From NCBI RefSeq assembly GCF_019602855.1, contig NZ_CP080767.1, positions 1,054,001 through 1,118,000 of the forward strand: a stretch of DNA of 64,000 nucleotides, read 5' to 3'. Shown here piece after piece: positions 47,811-56,063 of the stretch (positions within the stretch are counted from its first letter, which is position 1; each line of letters opens with the position of its first letter). A program made the translations under genes and the position numbers. Origin of the DNA: Cupriavidus pinatubonensis. Its GTDB lineage: Bacteria; Pseudomonadota; Gammaproteobacteria; Burkholderiales; Burkholderiaceae. The notes beneath the pieces are model-generated. The model made no database searches. It was not told where the DNA came from and saw only the letters and a program-made list of their open reading frames with translations.

Positions 47811-47833
47811 ACCCTGCCACGGAGCTGCCCGAC

Positions 47834-48976
47834 ATGACTTCAGGCCTGCATATTTCCACCAGTTTCGATTCGGGCGCGATCGAGGTCGAAGCGCTCGACC
47901 ATGCCGACGATATCCGCGTGCGTATCCGTGCCGATTCGCACGCGGACTTCCGCCAGTGGTTTCATTTCCGCCTGCAGGGCGCGGCGGGGCAGGCGTGCCG
48001 GCTGCAGTTCCTCAACGCGGGGGACTGCACGTATCCGGACGGCTGGCGAGACTATCGCGCGGTGGCCTCGTACGATCGCGCGAACTGGTTCCGCGTGCCG
48101 ACGCGCTTTGACGGGCAGGTGCTGACCGTTGAGTTCACGCCGCAACATGACAGCGTCTGGTTCGCATACTTCGAGCCCTATCCCGAAGAGCGCCACCTGT
48201 CGTTGCTGGCAACGTGCCAGCGCTCGCCGCTCGCAAAGCTTTCGCATCTGGGAAGTACAGTCGACGGCCGCGACATGACCCGCGTGACGGTGGGCCAGCC
48301 CGGTCCCGGCAAGAAGACCATCTGGATGATTGCGCGCCAGCACCCCGGCGAAAGCATGGCCGAATGGTTCTGCGAAGGCGTGCTCCAGCGCCTGACCGGC
48401 ACCGGCATGTGGGCGCACGATCCGGTCGCGCGCAAGCTGCTGGAAAGCGCCGTGTTCCATATTGTGCCCAACATGAACCCGGACGGCTCGGCCCGCGGCA
48501 ACCTGCGCACCAACGCCGCGGGCGCCAACCTGAACCGCGAGTGGATGACGCCGAGCCCGGAAACGAGCCCGGAAGTCTGGCACGTGCGCCGCGCGATCGA
48601 GGCGACGGGCTGCGACCTGTTTTTCGACATCCACGGCGACGAGGGCCTGCCCTACAACTTCGTCGCCGGGAGCGAGATGCTGCCGAGCTTTTCCGAGAAG
48701 CAGCGGGAGGAGCAGACACGCTTTATCGAGGCCTTCAAGCGCGTCACGCCGGACTTCCAGGACGTGCATGGCTATGCCGCGAGCAAGTACAACGCCGACG
48801 CGCTCAAGCTCGCGTCGAAGTACATCGGCCACACGTTTGGCTGCCTGTCTCTGACGCTGGAAATGCCGTTCAAGGACAACGCCGACCTGCCCGATGCCAC
48901 GGTGGGCTGGAACGGCGCGCGCAGCGCGTTGCTGGGCACGGCGATGCTGGAGGCGATCCTGAATTTTCTCGGCTAA
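47834..48976 (+). CDS. M14-family zinc carboxypeptidase (cytosolic carboxypeptidase-like)
   Basis: A 380-residue metallopeptidase. An N-terminal beta-rich domain (residues 1-115) of the type found in cytosolic carboxypeptidases precedes the M14 catalytic domain. Zinc ligands are in ARQHPGESMAEWFCEG (His and Glu, near residue 173) and DIHGDEGLPYNFVAG (His, near residue 265). NMNPDGSARGNLRTNAAGAN followed by LNREW gives the substrate-binding Asn-Arg pair. The catalytic glutamate is in LTLEMPFKDN near residue 343. Such enzymes remove C-terminal residues; the bacterial substrate is unknown. It starts 24 bases after yaaA. Confidence 0.92.
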   Translation: MTSGLHISTSFDSGAIEVEALDHADDIRVRIRADSHADFRQWFHFRLQGAAGQACRLQFLNAGDCTYPDGWRDYRAVASYDRANWFRVPTRFDGQVLTVEFTPQHDSVWFAYFEPYPEERHLSLLATCQRSPLAKLSHLGSTVDGRDMTRVTVGQPGPGKKTIWMIARQHPGESMAEWFCEGVLQRLTGTGMWAHDPVARKLLESAVFHIVPNMNPDGSARGNLRTNAAGANLNREWMTPSPETSPEVWHVRRAIEATGCDLFFDIHGDEGLPYNFVAGSEMLPSFSEKQREEQTRFIEAFKRVTPDFQDVHGYAASKYNADALKLASKYIGHTFGCLSLTLEMPFKDNADLPDATVGWNGARSALLGTAMLEAILNFLG

Positions 48977-49000
48977 GCCCGACCGCAGTAAGCAACTCAA

Positions 49001-49025
49001 GCCTGCCGGCAAGGCGGGCCTTTTT
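49001..49025 (+). terminator. Intrinsic terminator after the M14 carboxypeptidase
   Basis: GCCTGCC (49001-49007) and GGCGGGC (49013-49019) pair with one G-T wobble around a 5-base loop, followed by CTTTTT. Confidence 0.78.
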
Positions 49026-49045
49026 ACATGGGACTGCCCCGACGC

Positions 49046-49831
49046 TTACTGCTTCTTCTTGCTCTTGCTCGACGACTTGGACGACGACGAGGACGATGCC
49101 TTGGCCGAAGACTTACCCGACGTACTGCTCTTGGACGAAGCCGTAGACGTGCTCTTGGACTTGCTGCCCTTCGCCCCTTTCTTGCTGCCCTTGCTGGACG
49201 AGGCGTGACTGGATGTCGCGACAGCGGGGGCTGCCGCCGGTTCCGCGATAGCCGTGCCGCTGCTGTCGAGCAACTCGTATGCGAGCATCATGCCGTCGTC
49301 GTAGCCGCAGCGCACCTTGACGGGCTGCCATTGTTCCTCGCCACGGCGCTTGTGAGCCATCGCGGAGAATGTCACCACCGAACTCACCGGCACGGATTGC
49401 TTGCCCTGCGAGAAGCGGCCGCTCCACGGTTCCACCATGGCCTGGCCGGCGCCAAGCGCGCCGGTGGGGATCTTGAGCGCGTCGTAGGTGGCCGAGCGGG
49501 GCAGGACCCAGCTCGCGTGGGCTGCGCAGTCGGCGACGTCGCTCGTAGCGCCCTCGGATTTCATCAGCTGATCGCGCATCTTGGCGCGGTACTCGGCAAG
49601 GCTGACGCGGCCGCGGTCGGGCAGGGTGATGGTCTTGGTCGGTTCCGGCGCGGGCGTTGCCGGGGCTGCGGGCGCGGGGCGTACAGGGGCGGCAGGGGTC
49701 GCGGACTGGCTGGCGGCATCGGTGCCATCAGCCGGCGTATTGGCGCAGCCCGCCAGCACCAACGCACCGGTTACTGCGGCGGCCAGCATGCTGAGGCGGC
49801 TGCCGATCAGTCGGGAGAGTCGTCGGATCAC
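49046..49831 (-). CDS. Lipoprotein with low-complexity Ser/Lys-rich C-terminal tail
   Basis: A 261-residue protein of unknown function, using the GTG at 49831, which gives a clean signal (VIRRLSRLIGSRLSMLAAAV, then TGALVLAGC with the lipobox Cys near residue 30). A TTG start at 49870 is possible. An Ala/Pro-rich linker (residues 35-72) leads to a compact domain (residues 72-200) with LPDRGRVSLAEYRAKMRDQL, two Cys, and a CGYDDGMMLAYELLDSSGTA end. The last 55 or so residues are almost only Ser, Lys, Ala and Gly and end SSKSKKKQ, so they are strongly basic and disordered. They may bind cell-wall polymers, DNA or LPS. Confidence 0.7.
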   Translation of the reverse strand: MIRRLSRLIGSRLSMLAAAVTGALVLAGCANTPADGTDAASQSATPAAPVRPAPAAPATPAPEPTKTITLPDRGRVSLAEYRAKMRDQLMKSEGATSDVADCAAHASWVLPRSATYDALKIPTGALGAGQAMVEPWSGRFSQGKQSVPVSSVVTFSAMAHKRRGEEQWQPVKVRCGYDDGMMLAYELLDSSGTAIAEPAAAPAVATSSHASSSKGSKKGAKGSKSKSTSTASSKSSTSGKSSAKASSSSSSKSSSKSKKKQ

Positions 49832-49993
49832 GGTGTCTGTCTTGCCATTCTGGCAAGCGTGGGTTCGCAAAGGATTGCCATGATAGAGGAAACCTATCTT
49901 GCAAAGTTCCTAAACTTTGTTACCCATTCTTTTTGCGCACGAATGATCGGCGGGCATTAACAGAAAGCCTGTGTGTTGTGCAACCGAGATGAA

Positions 49994-50019
49994 CCCGGAT
50001 GCAGCGCGCTGCATCCGGG
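49994..50019. repeat. Perfect 26-base palindrome downstream of the N-formylglutamate amidohydrolase gene
   Basis: CCCGGATGCAGCG and CGCTGCATCCGGG are exact reverse complements with no spacer. The element sits 17 bases beyond the stop at 50037 and upstream of the lipoprotein gene. No T-run follows on either strand. It may be a Rho-assisted terminator or an operator. Confidence 0.7.
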
Positions 50020-50036
50020 ATAGCTTCTGCCGCGGC

Positions 50037-50927
50037 TCAACGCAGCGCGCGAGCGGGCATGGAACGCGTGAACTTCAGCAGTTCATCGAGCAGCGTGTTG
50101 AGGTCGTGCCGCAGCTTGGCAAAGCCGGCCGTGTGGGTCAGGCCAGCTTCGTCCATGTAGAGCTTGCGGTTGATCTCGAGCTGCAGGCTGTGGCGGCCGG
50201 TCTGCGGCTGGCCGACGACGCGCACGATTTCGACGCCCTTGTACGGGTGGTTGCGCCAGACGTCATAGCCCATGTCCTTGAGCACGCCTTCGACACGGTC
50301 GGTGAAGCGCTTGTCGCACGTCGTGCCGTCGCGGTCTCCCACCACGAAATCCGGGTGTTGGATCCCCGGGAATTCCGTCGCGTACTGCGCTGCCTGGCTC
50401 GGCATCGAATGGCAGTTGATGTGCCAGGCCGCGCCATGTTCGGCCACGGCGCGATCGGCGAGCTTCTGCAACTGCGCGTAGTAAGGCAGGTAGCAGCGCT
50501 CGATGCGCGACTGCACTTCCTCCACGCTCAGCTTGCGGTCGTAGATCGCTTCGCCGGTGTCGAGCACGCGCCAGACCAGGCCCTTGCCCAGGCGGGTCTT
50601 GGCGGTATCCTGCTTAGCGCCGGGCCACGGCGCGTCGAGCAGTGCCTCGTCGATTTCCTCGAGCCCGCGGTTGGCATCCAGGTAGCTGCGCGGAAAGCCC
50701 GCGCACAGTAGCGGAATGCCACGCGACGGGGCGCCTGCGTAGAGTTCGTCGACAAAGGTGTCTTCGGCCTGCCGCAGCAGCGGCAAGGGTAGCGTGGCGG
50801 CGGGGCGGAAGTCCGTCGGATAGACAGTCGCGCTGTGCGGCGAGTCAAGGAACAGTGCGCTCACCGGGCCTTCCGGCAGGTAAAGCTGGTACGGACTGTC
50901 CGCGCTCTTTCGGTCTGCTTCGGTCAT
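50037..50927 (-). CDS. N-formylglutamate amidohydrolase family protein
   Basis: A 296-residue zinc hydrolase of the N-formylglutamate deformylase family, which releases formate from N-formyl-L-glutamate in histidine degradation, or acts on related acyl amino acids. Family segments are SALFLDSPHSATVYPTDFRP near residue 23, ELYAGAPSRGIPLLCAGFPR near residue 56 and the metal-binding AAWHINCHSMPSQA near residue 168. The start is taken at 50927; the frame is open upstream inside the Bug gene. It lies 13 bases downstream of the Bug gene and is probably co-transcribed with it. No hut genes are nearby, so the physiological substrate is uncertain. Confidence 0.88.
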   Translation of the reverse strand: MTEADRKSADSPYQLYLPEGPVSALFLDSPHSATVYPTDFRPAATLPLPLLRQAEDTFVDELYAGAPSRGIPLLCAGFPRSYLDANRGLEEIDEALLDAPWPGAKQDTAKTRLGKGLVWRVLDTGEAIYDRKLSVEEVQSRIERCYLPYYAQLQKLADRAVAEHGAAWHINCHSMPSQAAQYATEFPGIQHPDFVVGDRDGTTCDKRFTDRVEGVLKDMGYDVWRNHPYKGVEIVRVVGQPQTGRHSLQLEINRKLYMDEAGLTHTAGFAKLRHDLNTLLDELLKFTRSMPARALR

Positions 50928-50940
50928 GGTGCTGCGGCAA

Positions 50941-51927
50941 TCAGTCGAGGGAGATCTTGGCTGCGGCGGCGACGCGCTTGTTCTTGGCCACTTCGCTCTT
51001 GATCTGCGCGGCAAACTGCGCAGGCGTGTTGCCCACCGGCGTGGCGCCCAGCTTTTCAAGTTTAGCCTTCACCTCGGGCAACGCCAGCACCTTGATGGCC
51101 GCGGCATTCAGCTTGTTCTGCAGGTCGGCGGGAAGATTCGCCGGGGCGATCAGGCCGAACCATGCGGAGTCGTTGACTTCGGGCAGGCCCAGTTCGGCGA
51201 ACGTCGGCACGTTGGGCAGTGCGGCAACGCGCTTGGGCGCGGCCACGGCCAGCGCGCGCAGCTTGCCACCTTCAATGAACGGCAGCGACGACGGCAGGTT
51301 GTCGAACAGCACCTGGACCTGGCCGGCCAGCGCGTCGTTCAGCGCCGGTCCCACGCCCTTGTACGGCACATGCAGCAGTTCGGTCTTGCTGCTCATCTTG
51401 AACAGCTCGCCCATCATGTGCGACACGCTGCCATTGCCAGCCGAACCGTACGCGAGCTTGTTGGGCTGCGAATGCGCCAGCGCGATGAACGATTTCATGT
51501 CGGTAGCCTTCACCGACGGGTGGATGCTCATCACATTGGGCACCGAGGCCAGGTTCGTGATGGTCGTGAAGTCCTTGGTGGCGTCATACGACAGGCGGGG
51601 GTACACGGCAGGGTTGATGCCGTGCGTCGAAGCCGTGGCAATACCGAGCGTGTAGCCATCCGGCGCAGCCTTGGCCAGGTAGGCGGTGCCGATGCTGCCG
51701 CCCGCGCCGCCACGGTTGTCCACCACCACGGCCTGGCCGAGTTGCTGGCCGAGCTTGTCGGCGACAATGCGCGCCACGATATCGGTCGTGCCGCCGGCAG
51801 GGAACGGCACCACCAGCGTGATCGGCTTGGTCGGGTAGTTGGACTGGGCGGCGGCAGGCAGCGCGGCGCCTGCGGCAATGGCAGCCGAGGCTGCGGCGAG
51901 AACGCGGAGGAGTTGTCGACGTTGCAT
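50941..51927 (-). CDS. Bug/TctC-family substrate-binding protein
   Basis: A 328-residue periplasmic binding protein. It has an N-terminal signal (MQRRQLLRVLAAASAAIAAG, cleaved near LPAAAQS, residue 28) and the Bug hallmarks YPTKPITLVVPFPAGGTTDI near residue 31 and VVDNRGGAGGSIGTAYLAKA near residue 72. The start is at 51927. The downstream hydrolase suggests an acylated amino acid as possible ligand. A GcvA-like LysR gene is divergent. Confidence 0.9.
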   Translation of the reverse strand: MQRRQLLRVLAAASAAIAAGAALPAAAQSNYPTKPITLVVPFPAGGTTDIVARIVADKLGQQLGQAVVVDNRGGAGGSIGTAYLAKAAPDGYTLGIATASTHGINPAVYPRLSYDATKDFTTITNLASVPNVMSIHPSVKATDMKSFIALAHSQPNKLAYGSAGNGSVSHMMGELFKMSSKTELLHVPYKGVGPALNDALAGQVQVLFDNLPSSLPFIEGGKLRALAVAAPKRVAALPNVPTFAELGLPEVNDSAWFGLIAPANLPADLQNKLNAAAIKVLALPEVKAKLEKLGATPVGNTPAQFAAQIKSEVAKNKRVAAAAKISLD

Positions 51928-52060
51928 GATTTTTGCGGAGCAGGAGGGATCGGAATGGAGAGAAAAGCGGTTTCTCCGATTCTGCTCGCGCCGGCAAGAT
52001 GCCCGCAAACGAAATAAAATCGCACGGTCATTCCATTTGGTTGTGAAGTTGAGGTGATGT

Positions 52061-52963
52061 ATGCGGCGCATGATGCCGTCGATGACCGAATTGCAGGCGT
52101 TTGAAGCGTCGGCCAGGCACAGCAGCTTTACCGCGGCCGCGCGGGCGCTGCATGTGACGCAGGGGGCGGTGAGCAAGCAGGTGCGCAGCCTGGAGTCTCT
52201 TCTCGGCGTAGAGTTGTTCGAACGCGTGCGCCAGCGGCTAATACTGACGCCGGCCGGCGTGCGCTATCTGGAACGAGTCCGGCCCACGCTCGACGAGATC
52301 GAGGCGGCCACGGTAGAAGCGGCGGGACGAGAACAACAGGCGGGGACGCTGCATATCGCGAGCATGCCGACGCTCGGCGCCAAATGGCTGATCCCGCGCT
52401 TGCCCCAGTTCTTTGCGCGGCATCCCGAAGTCCGGCTCGAGTTTGTCCCGCACGCGCAGGGCTATGTTTTTGCCGAGCCCGAACTGGACGCGGCGATTCG
52501 CTTTGGCGTGGGCGTCTGGCCCGGGAGTCTGGCCGACTACATGATCGGCCGCGAAATCGTGCCCGTGTGCCGGCCGGCTTTGGTGGCCGCCCATCCGGGC
52601 GGCGTGGTCGGCGCGCCCGCAGAGCTGCAGCAATATCCATTGCTGCACCACACGACAGTGCCGGAAGCCTGGCCCGACTGGTTCGCTGAACTTGGCGTGC
52701 CGACGCGCGATGCCTGGGCCGGGGCGCGTTTCGACCAGTTTTCGCTGCTCACGCAAGCGGCGCTATCGGGTCTTGGCATTGCGCTGATTCCGCGTTGCCT
52801 GATCGAGGAAGAGCTGGCCAACGGCGCACTGGTGGTCGCGCATCCGGCGCGCGTGCTCAGCAACAAGGGCTATTACCTGTGCTACCCCGAGCACAAGCAA
52901 CATCTGCCTGCCTTGCAGACTTTCCGTGCCTGGCTGATGGAGGGTACCGACACGCGCGGCTGA
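52061..52963 (+). CDS. LysR-family regulator, GcvA-like
   Basis: A 300-residue LysR-type regulator. The HTH is in residues 7-65 (MPSMTELQAFEASARHSSFT, ALHVTQGAVSKQVRSLE), and the effector domain contains AGTLHIASMPTLGAKWLIPR near residue 92, as in GcvA and AmpR-type regulators. The initial MRRMMPSM offers several start options. TAAAAT at 52015-52020 is a possible -10 box. It is divergent from the Bug gene and probably regulates the Bug / N-formylglutamate amidohydrolase pair. Confidence 0.9.
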   Translation: MRRMMPSMTELQAFEASARHSSFTAAARALHVTQGAVSKQVRSLESLLGVELFERVRQRLILTPAGVRYLERVRPTLDEIEAATVEAAGREQQAGTLHIASMPTLGAKWLIPRLPQFFARHPEVRLEFVPHAQGYVFAEPELDAAIRFGVGVWPGSLADYMIGREIVPVCRPALVAAHPGGVVGAPAELQQYPLLHHTTVPEAWPDWFAELGVPTRDAWAGARFDQFSLLTQAALSGLGIALIPRCLIEEELANGALVVAHPARVLSNKGYYLCYPEHKQHLPALQTFRAWLMEGTDTRG

Positions 52964-53065
52964 CTTTGTTGCCTCGCGGCAGCAACAGACAGGGTTTGCC
53001 GCCATGTTGCGCGCCTGAGCCGTCGCGGACACTGCCCCGCAAAAGAACAGAGGCGGGGTCAATCC

Positions 53066-54217
53066 ATGGATCGAAGGCAATTTGTGTGGACGACGACAGC
53101 CATTGGCGGGGCGGCCGCTGTGGCAAGGGGCGCTCGGGCGGCTGGAGCGGCGCCGGGGATTTATCCGGACCGCATCGTGTTCGGCCAGACTATCGGTTTC
53201 GACAGTGTGTGGGGCGGTCCGTACCGCAGCTACACCGAAGGTCTGCTCACGTACTTTAACCACGTCAACGCGAAGGGCGGCGTCCATGGCCGCCGGCTGA
53301 TTGTGAAGCGGCGCGAGGACAACTACGTGCCTGAGAAGACGGTCGCCAATGTGCAGGCGTTCCTTCAGGACGAAGTTTTCGGGCTGGTCTGCATGGCAGG
53401 CACCGGCAACACGCTTGCGGCGCTGCCGCTGATCGGGCAGCACCGGCTTCCGGTGGTCGGCACATTCACAGGCGCACCGGACGTGCGCCGCGATGCCGCG
53501 CCGTTGTTCCACACTCGCGGTGGCTACGTCGACGAAGTGATGCGCATGGTCCAGCATGCGGCCACGATCGGCCTGAAGCGGATCGCCGTGGTCTACCAGG
53601 ACAACGCGTTCGGCAAGGTGAACGCCGATGCGGCGGTCGATGCGGCGCGCAAATACGGCGCAGAGATCGCCACCATGGTTGTTCATAGCGTGAAGGGCGA
53701 CGACGTCGCCGCTGTCGTGGCAAAGCTGCGGGGCGCGAGGGCGCAAACCACGCTGCTGTTCACCGCGCCGCAATCGGTAACGGACATCCTGACGGCCCAT
53801 CAGTCTCGGTATGGCCCATTGCCGTATCCGTGGATACTGTCTGTCACCTCGGCCAGGCAGGTGTTCGAAAAGGCTGGCGACCTGTCGCGCGGCGTGGCGG
53901 TCACGCAGATCATGCCCAACCCGGCCTCACGCGTTGTGCCGCTGGCGCGCGAATTCCAGGACGTGCTCGACAAGGCCGGCGTCAGCTACAACCGGACCTA
54001 CGAGGCCGTGGAAGGATTCGTGACGGCGAAAGTGGTGGTCGAGGGCCTGCTTGCGTGCGGTGCCAATCCGACCCGGGAATTGTTCATCAGCAAGCTGGAG
54101 GCATTCGGCAAGCGCGAGTTTGGCGGCTTGCGCGTGCACTATGACCGCAACCGGCACAGCGGTCCCGACTATGTGGAAATCGCGATGATTGGCAACGGTG
54201 GCCGCATCATCAGCTGA
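53066..54217 (+). CDS. ABC transporter substrate-binding protein, LivJ-type (Tat signal)
   Basis: A 383-residue type-1 periplasmic binding protein of the branched-chain amino acid/amide class. The signal has a twin-arginine motif (MDRRQFVWTTTAIGG) and ends near residue 28. The mature protein starts GIYPDRIVFGQTIGFDSVWG and contains FGLVCMAGTGNTLAALPLIG near residue 110. No permease or ATPase gene is adjacent, so it either uses a distant LivHMGF-type transporter or acts as a sensor. The ligand is unknown. A terminator follows. Confidence 0.87.
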   Translation: MDRRQFVWTTTAIGGAAAVARGARAAGAAPGIYPDRIVFGQTIGFDSVWGGPYRSYTEGLLTYFNHVNAKGGVHGRRLIVKRREDNYVPEKTVANVQAFLQDEVFGLVCMAGTGNTLAALPLIGQHRLPVVGTFTGAPDVRRDAAPLFHTRGGYVDEVMRMVQHAATIGLKRIAVVYQDNAFGKVNADAAVDAARKYGAEIATMVVHSVKGDDVAAVVAKLRGARAQTTLLFTAPQSVTDILTAHQSRYGPLPYPWILSVTSARQVFEKAGDLSRGVAVTQIMPNPASRVVPLAREFQDVLDKAGVSYNRTYEAVEGFVTAKVVVEGLLACGANPTRELFISKLEAFGKREFGGLRVHYDRNRHSGPDYVEIAMIGNGGRIIS

Positions 54218-54221
54218 AAAG

Positions 54222-54249
54222 AAGAGAGGCGCTGCCGGGCGCCTCTCTT
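54222..54249. terminator. Bidirectional terminator between binding-protein and VWA genes
   Basis: AAGAGAGGCGC (54222-54232) and GCGCCTCTCTT (54239-54249) form a perfect 11-bp stem with a 6-base loop between two convergent genes. The minus strand continues with TT. Confidence 0.8.
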
Positions 54250-54256
54250 GTGTCTC

Positions 54257-55432
54257 TTACTTCGACAACACCTTCATCGCCGATTCGAGCCCCGCCAGCG
54301 TGACGGGGTACATGCGACCCTTCATTAGCTGGTTGATAACCGTGATCGACTGGCGGTATTGCCACAAGCCTTCCGGTTCCGGGTTGAGCCAGACGAAGTG
54401 CGGGAACTGCTCGGTCACGCGGTTGAGCCACACCGAGCCGGCCTCGGTGTTGTTGTATTCGACCGAGCCGCCCGGTTGCAGGATCTCGTACGGGCTCATC
54501 GTCGCATCGCCGACGAAGATGACCTTGTAGTCGGGCGTGTACTTGTGCAGCAGATCCCACGTATTGAGCTTTTCAGCATGGCGGCGCCGGTTGTTGCGCC
54601 ACACGTGGTCGTACAGGCAGTTGTGGAAGTAGTAGTACTCGAGGTGCTTGAACTCGGTCTTGGTCGCGGAGAACAGTTCTTCCACGCGCTTGATGTGGTC
54701 GTCCATCGAGCCGCCCACATCCATCAGCATCAGCACCTTGACCTTGTTATGGCGCTCGGGCCGCAGCTTGATGTCGAGCAGGCCGGCGTTGGCCGCGGTG
54801 GAGTGGATGGTGTCGTCGAGATCCAGCTCGGTGTCGGCGCCATCGCGCGCGAACCGGCGCAGGCGGCGCAGTGCGACCTTGATGTTGCGCGTGCCGAGCT
54901 CGACCTGATCGTCGTAGTCCTTGTAGGTGCGCGCGTCCCACACCTTGATCGCGGTGCGGTTGCCCTTGGACGGACCGCCGATGCGGATACCCTCGGGGTT
55001 GTAGCCGCCGTGCCCGAACGGCGAGGTGCCGCCCGTGCCGATCCACTTGTTGCCGCCCTCGTGCTTTTCCTTCTGCTCTTCGAGCAGTTGCTTCAGGCGC
55101 TCCATGAGCTTGTCGAGTCCGCCCATGGCCTCGATTTTTGCTTTTTCCTCGGGCGACAGCTCGCGTTCGAGCGTCTTCTGCAGCCAGTCGAGCGGGATGT
55201 CGGACTTCCAGTCGACCAGGCTTTCCACGCCCTTGAAGTACGCGCCGAAGGTCTGGTCGAACTTGTCGAAGTGCTTCTCGTCCTTGACCAGGGTCATGCG
55301 CGCCAGGTAGTAGAACTCGTCGATCGACGGCGTGATGACCTGGGCCTTGAGCGCCTCGAGCATGGTCAGGTATTCCTTGACCGAGACCGGCAGCTTGGCG
55401 TGGCGCAGCGAGAAGAAGAAGTCGATCAGCAT
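54257..55432 (-). CDS. VWA-domain protein, CoxE-like
   Basis: A 391-residue cytoplasmic protein with an N-terminal helical region (MLIDFFFSLRHAKLPVSVKE) and a C-terminal von Willebrand factor A domain. The MIDAS motif reads LMLMDVGGSMDDHIKRVEEL near residue 235; the usual DxSxS is DVGGS, so the first Ser is Gly. VIFVGDATMSPYEI near residue 306 continues the domain. It works with a MoxR AAA+ ATPase, encoded two genes upstream, as in cox and other MoxR/VWA systems that mature or remodel protein complexes. Last gene of the three-gene unit. Confidence 0.9.
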   Translation of the reverse strand: MLIDFFFSLRHAKLPVSVKEYLTMLEALKAQVITPSIDEFYYLARMTLVKDEKHFDKFDQTFGAYFKGVESLVDWKSDIPLDWLQKTLERELSPEEKAKIEAMGGLDKLMERLKQLLEEQKEKHEGGNKWIGTGGTSPFGHGGYNPEGIRIGGPSKGNRTAIKVWDARTYKDYDDQVELGTRNIKVALRRLRRFARDGADTELDLDDTIHSTAANAGLLDIKLRPERHNKVKVLMLMDVGGSMDDHIKRVEELFSATKTEFKHLEYYYFHNCLYDHVWRNNRRRHAEKLNTWDLLHKYTPDYKVIFVGDATMSPYEILQPGGSVEYNNTEAGSVWLNRVTEQFPHFVWLNPEPEGLWQYRQSITVINQLMKGRMYPVTLAGLESAMKVLSK

Positions 55433-55469
55433 GATGCCTCGCGATCAGTGTGGCAGCAGGCGGCGCGCT

Positions 55470-56063
55470 TCAGCGCGGCCGCTCGAGCTGGAATTGCAGG
55501 TGGTTGCGCACCGTCGGCCATTCGCTCGCGATGATCGAGAACACCACGGTGTCGCGTAGCGAGCCGTCCGGCATGCGCATGTGGTTGCGCAGCACGCCGT
55601 CCTGCTTCGCGCCCAGGCGCGCAATAGCCGTGCGGCTCTGGTGGTTCATCCAGTGCGTGCGGAACTCCACGGCAATGCATTCGAGCTGCTCGAACGCATG
55701 GCGCAGCAGCATCAGCTTGCACTCGGTGTTCAGCGGCGTGCGTTGAACACGTTGCGCGTACCACGTGGAGCCGATCTCGACGTGCCGGTTGGCGGCGTCG
55801 ATGTTCATGTACGTCGTCATGCCGGCGAGCTGGCCACTTGCGTCGCGCACCGCGAAGGGCTGCATCGAGCCTTGCTGCTGCAGACCCAGACGCCGCGCGA
55901 TCTCAGCTTCCATGCGCTCAGGCGCCGGCACGCTCGTGTACCAGAGTTTCCACAGGTCACCGTCCGCAGCCGCGGCACGCAGGCCTTCCGCATGCTCGGG
56001 CCGAAGTGGCTCGAGCGTGGCGTGACGTCCCGACAGTGTGACGGGCTGGATGAAATCGCTCAT
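55470..56063 (-). CDS. GNAT-family N-acetyltransferase
   Basis: A 197-residue RimJ/RimL-like acetyltransferase. It reads VTLSGRHATLEPLRPEHAEG near residue 8, then MQPFAVRDASGQLAGMTTYM near residue 67, and the acetyl-CoA region TECKLMLLRHAFEQLECIAV near residue 113 with NHQSRTAIARLGAKQDGVLR near residue 141. Its ATG overlaps the moxR stop codon (ATGA), so the two are translationally coupled. The VWA gene follows after 37 bases. An acetyltransferase in this position suggests modification of a protein handled by the MoxR/VWA pair, but this is inference. Confidence 0.9.
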   Translation of the reverse strand: MSDFIQPVTLSGRHATLEPLRPEHAEGLRAAAADGDLWKLWYTSVPAPERMEAEIARRLGLQQQGSMQPFAVRDASGQLAGMTTYMNIDAANRHVEIGSTWYAQRVQRTPLNTECKLMLLRHAFEQLECIAVEFRTHWMNHQSRTAIARLGAKQDGVLRNHMRMPDGSLRDTVVFSIIASEWPTVRNHLQFQLERPR

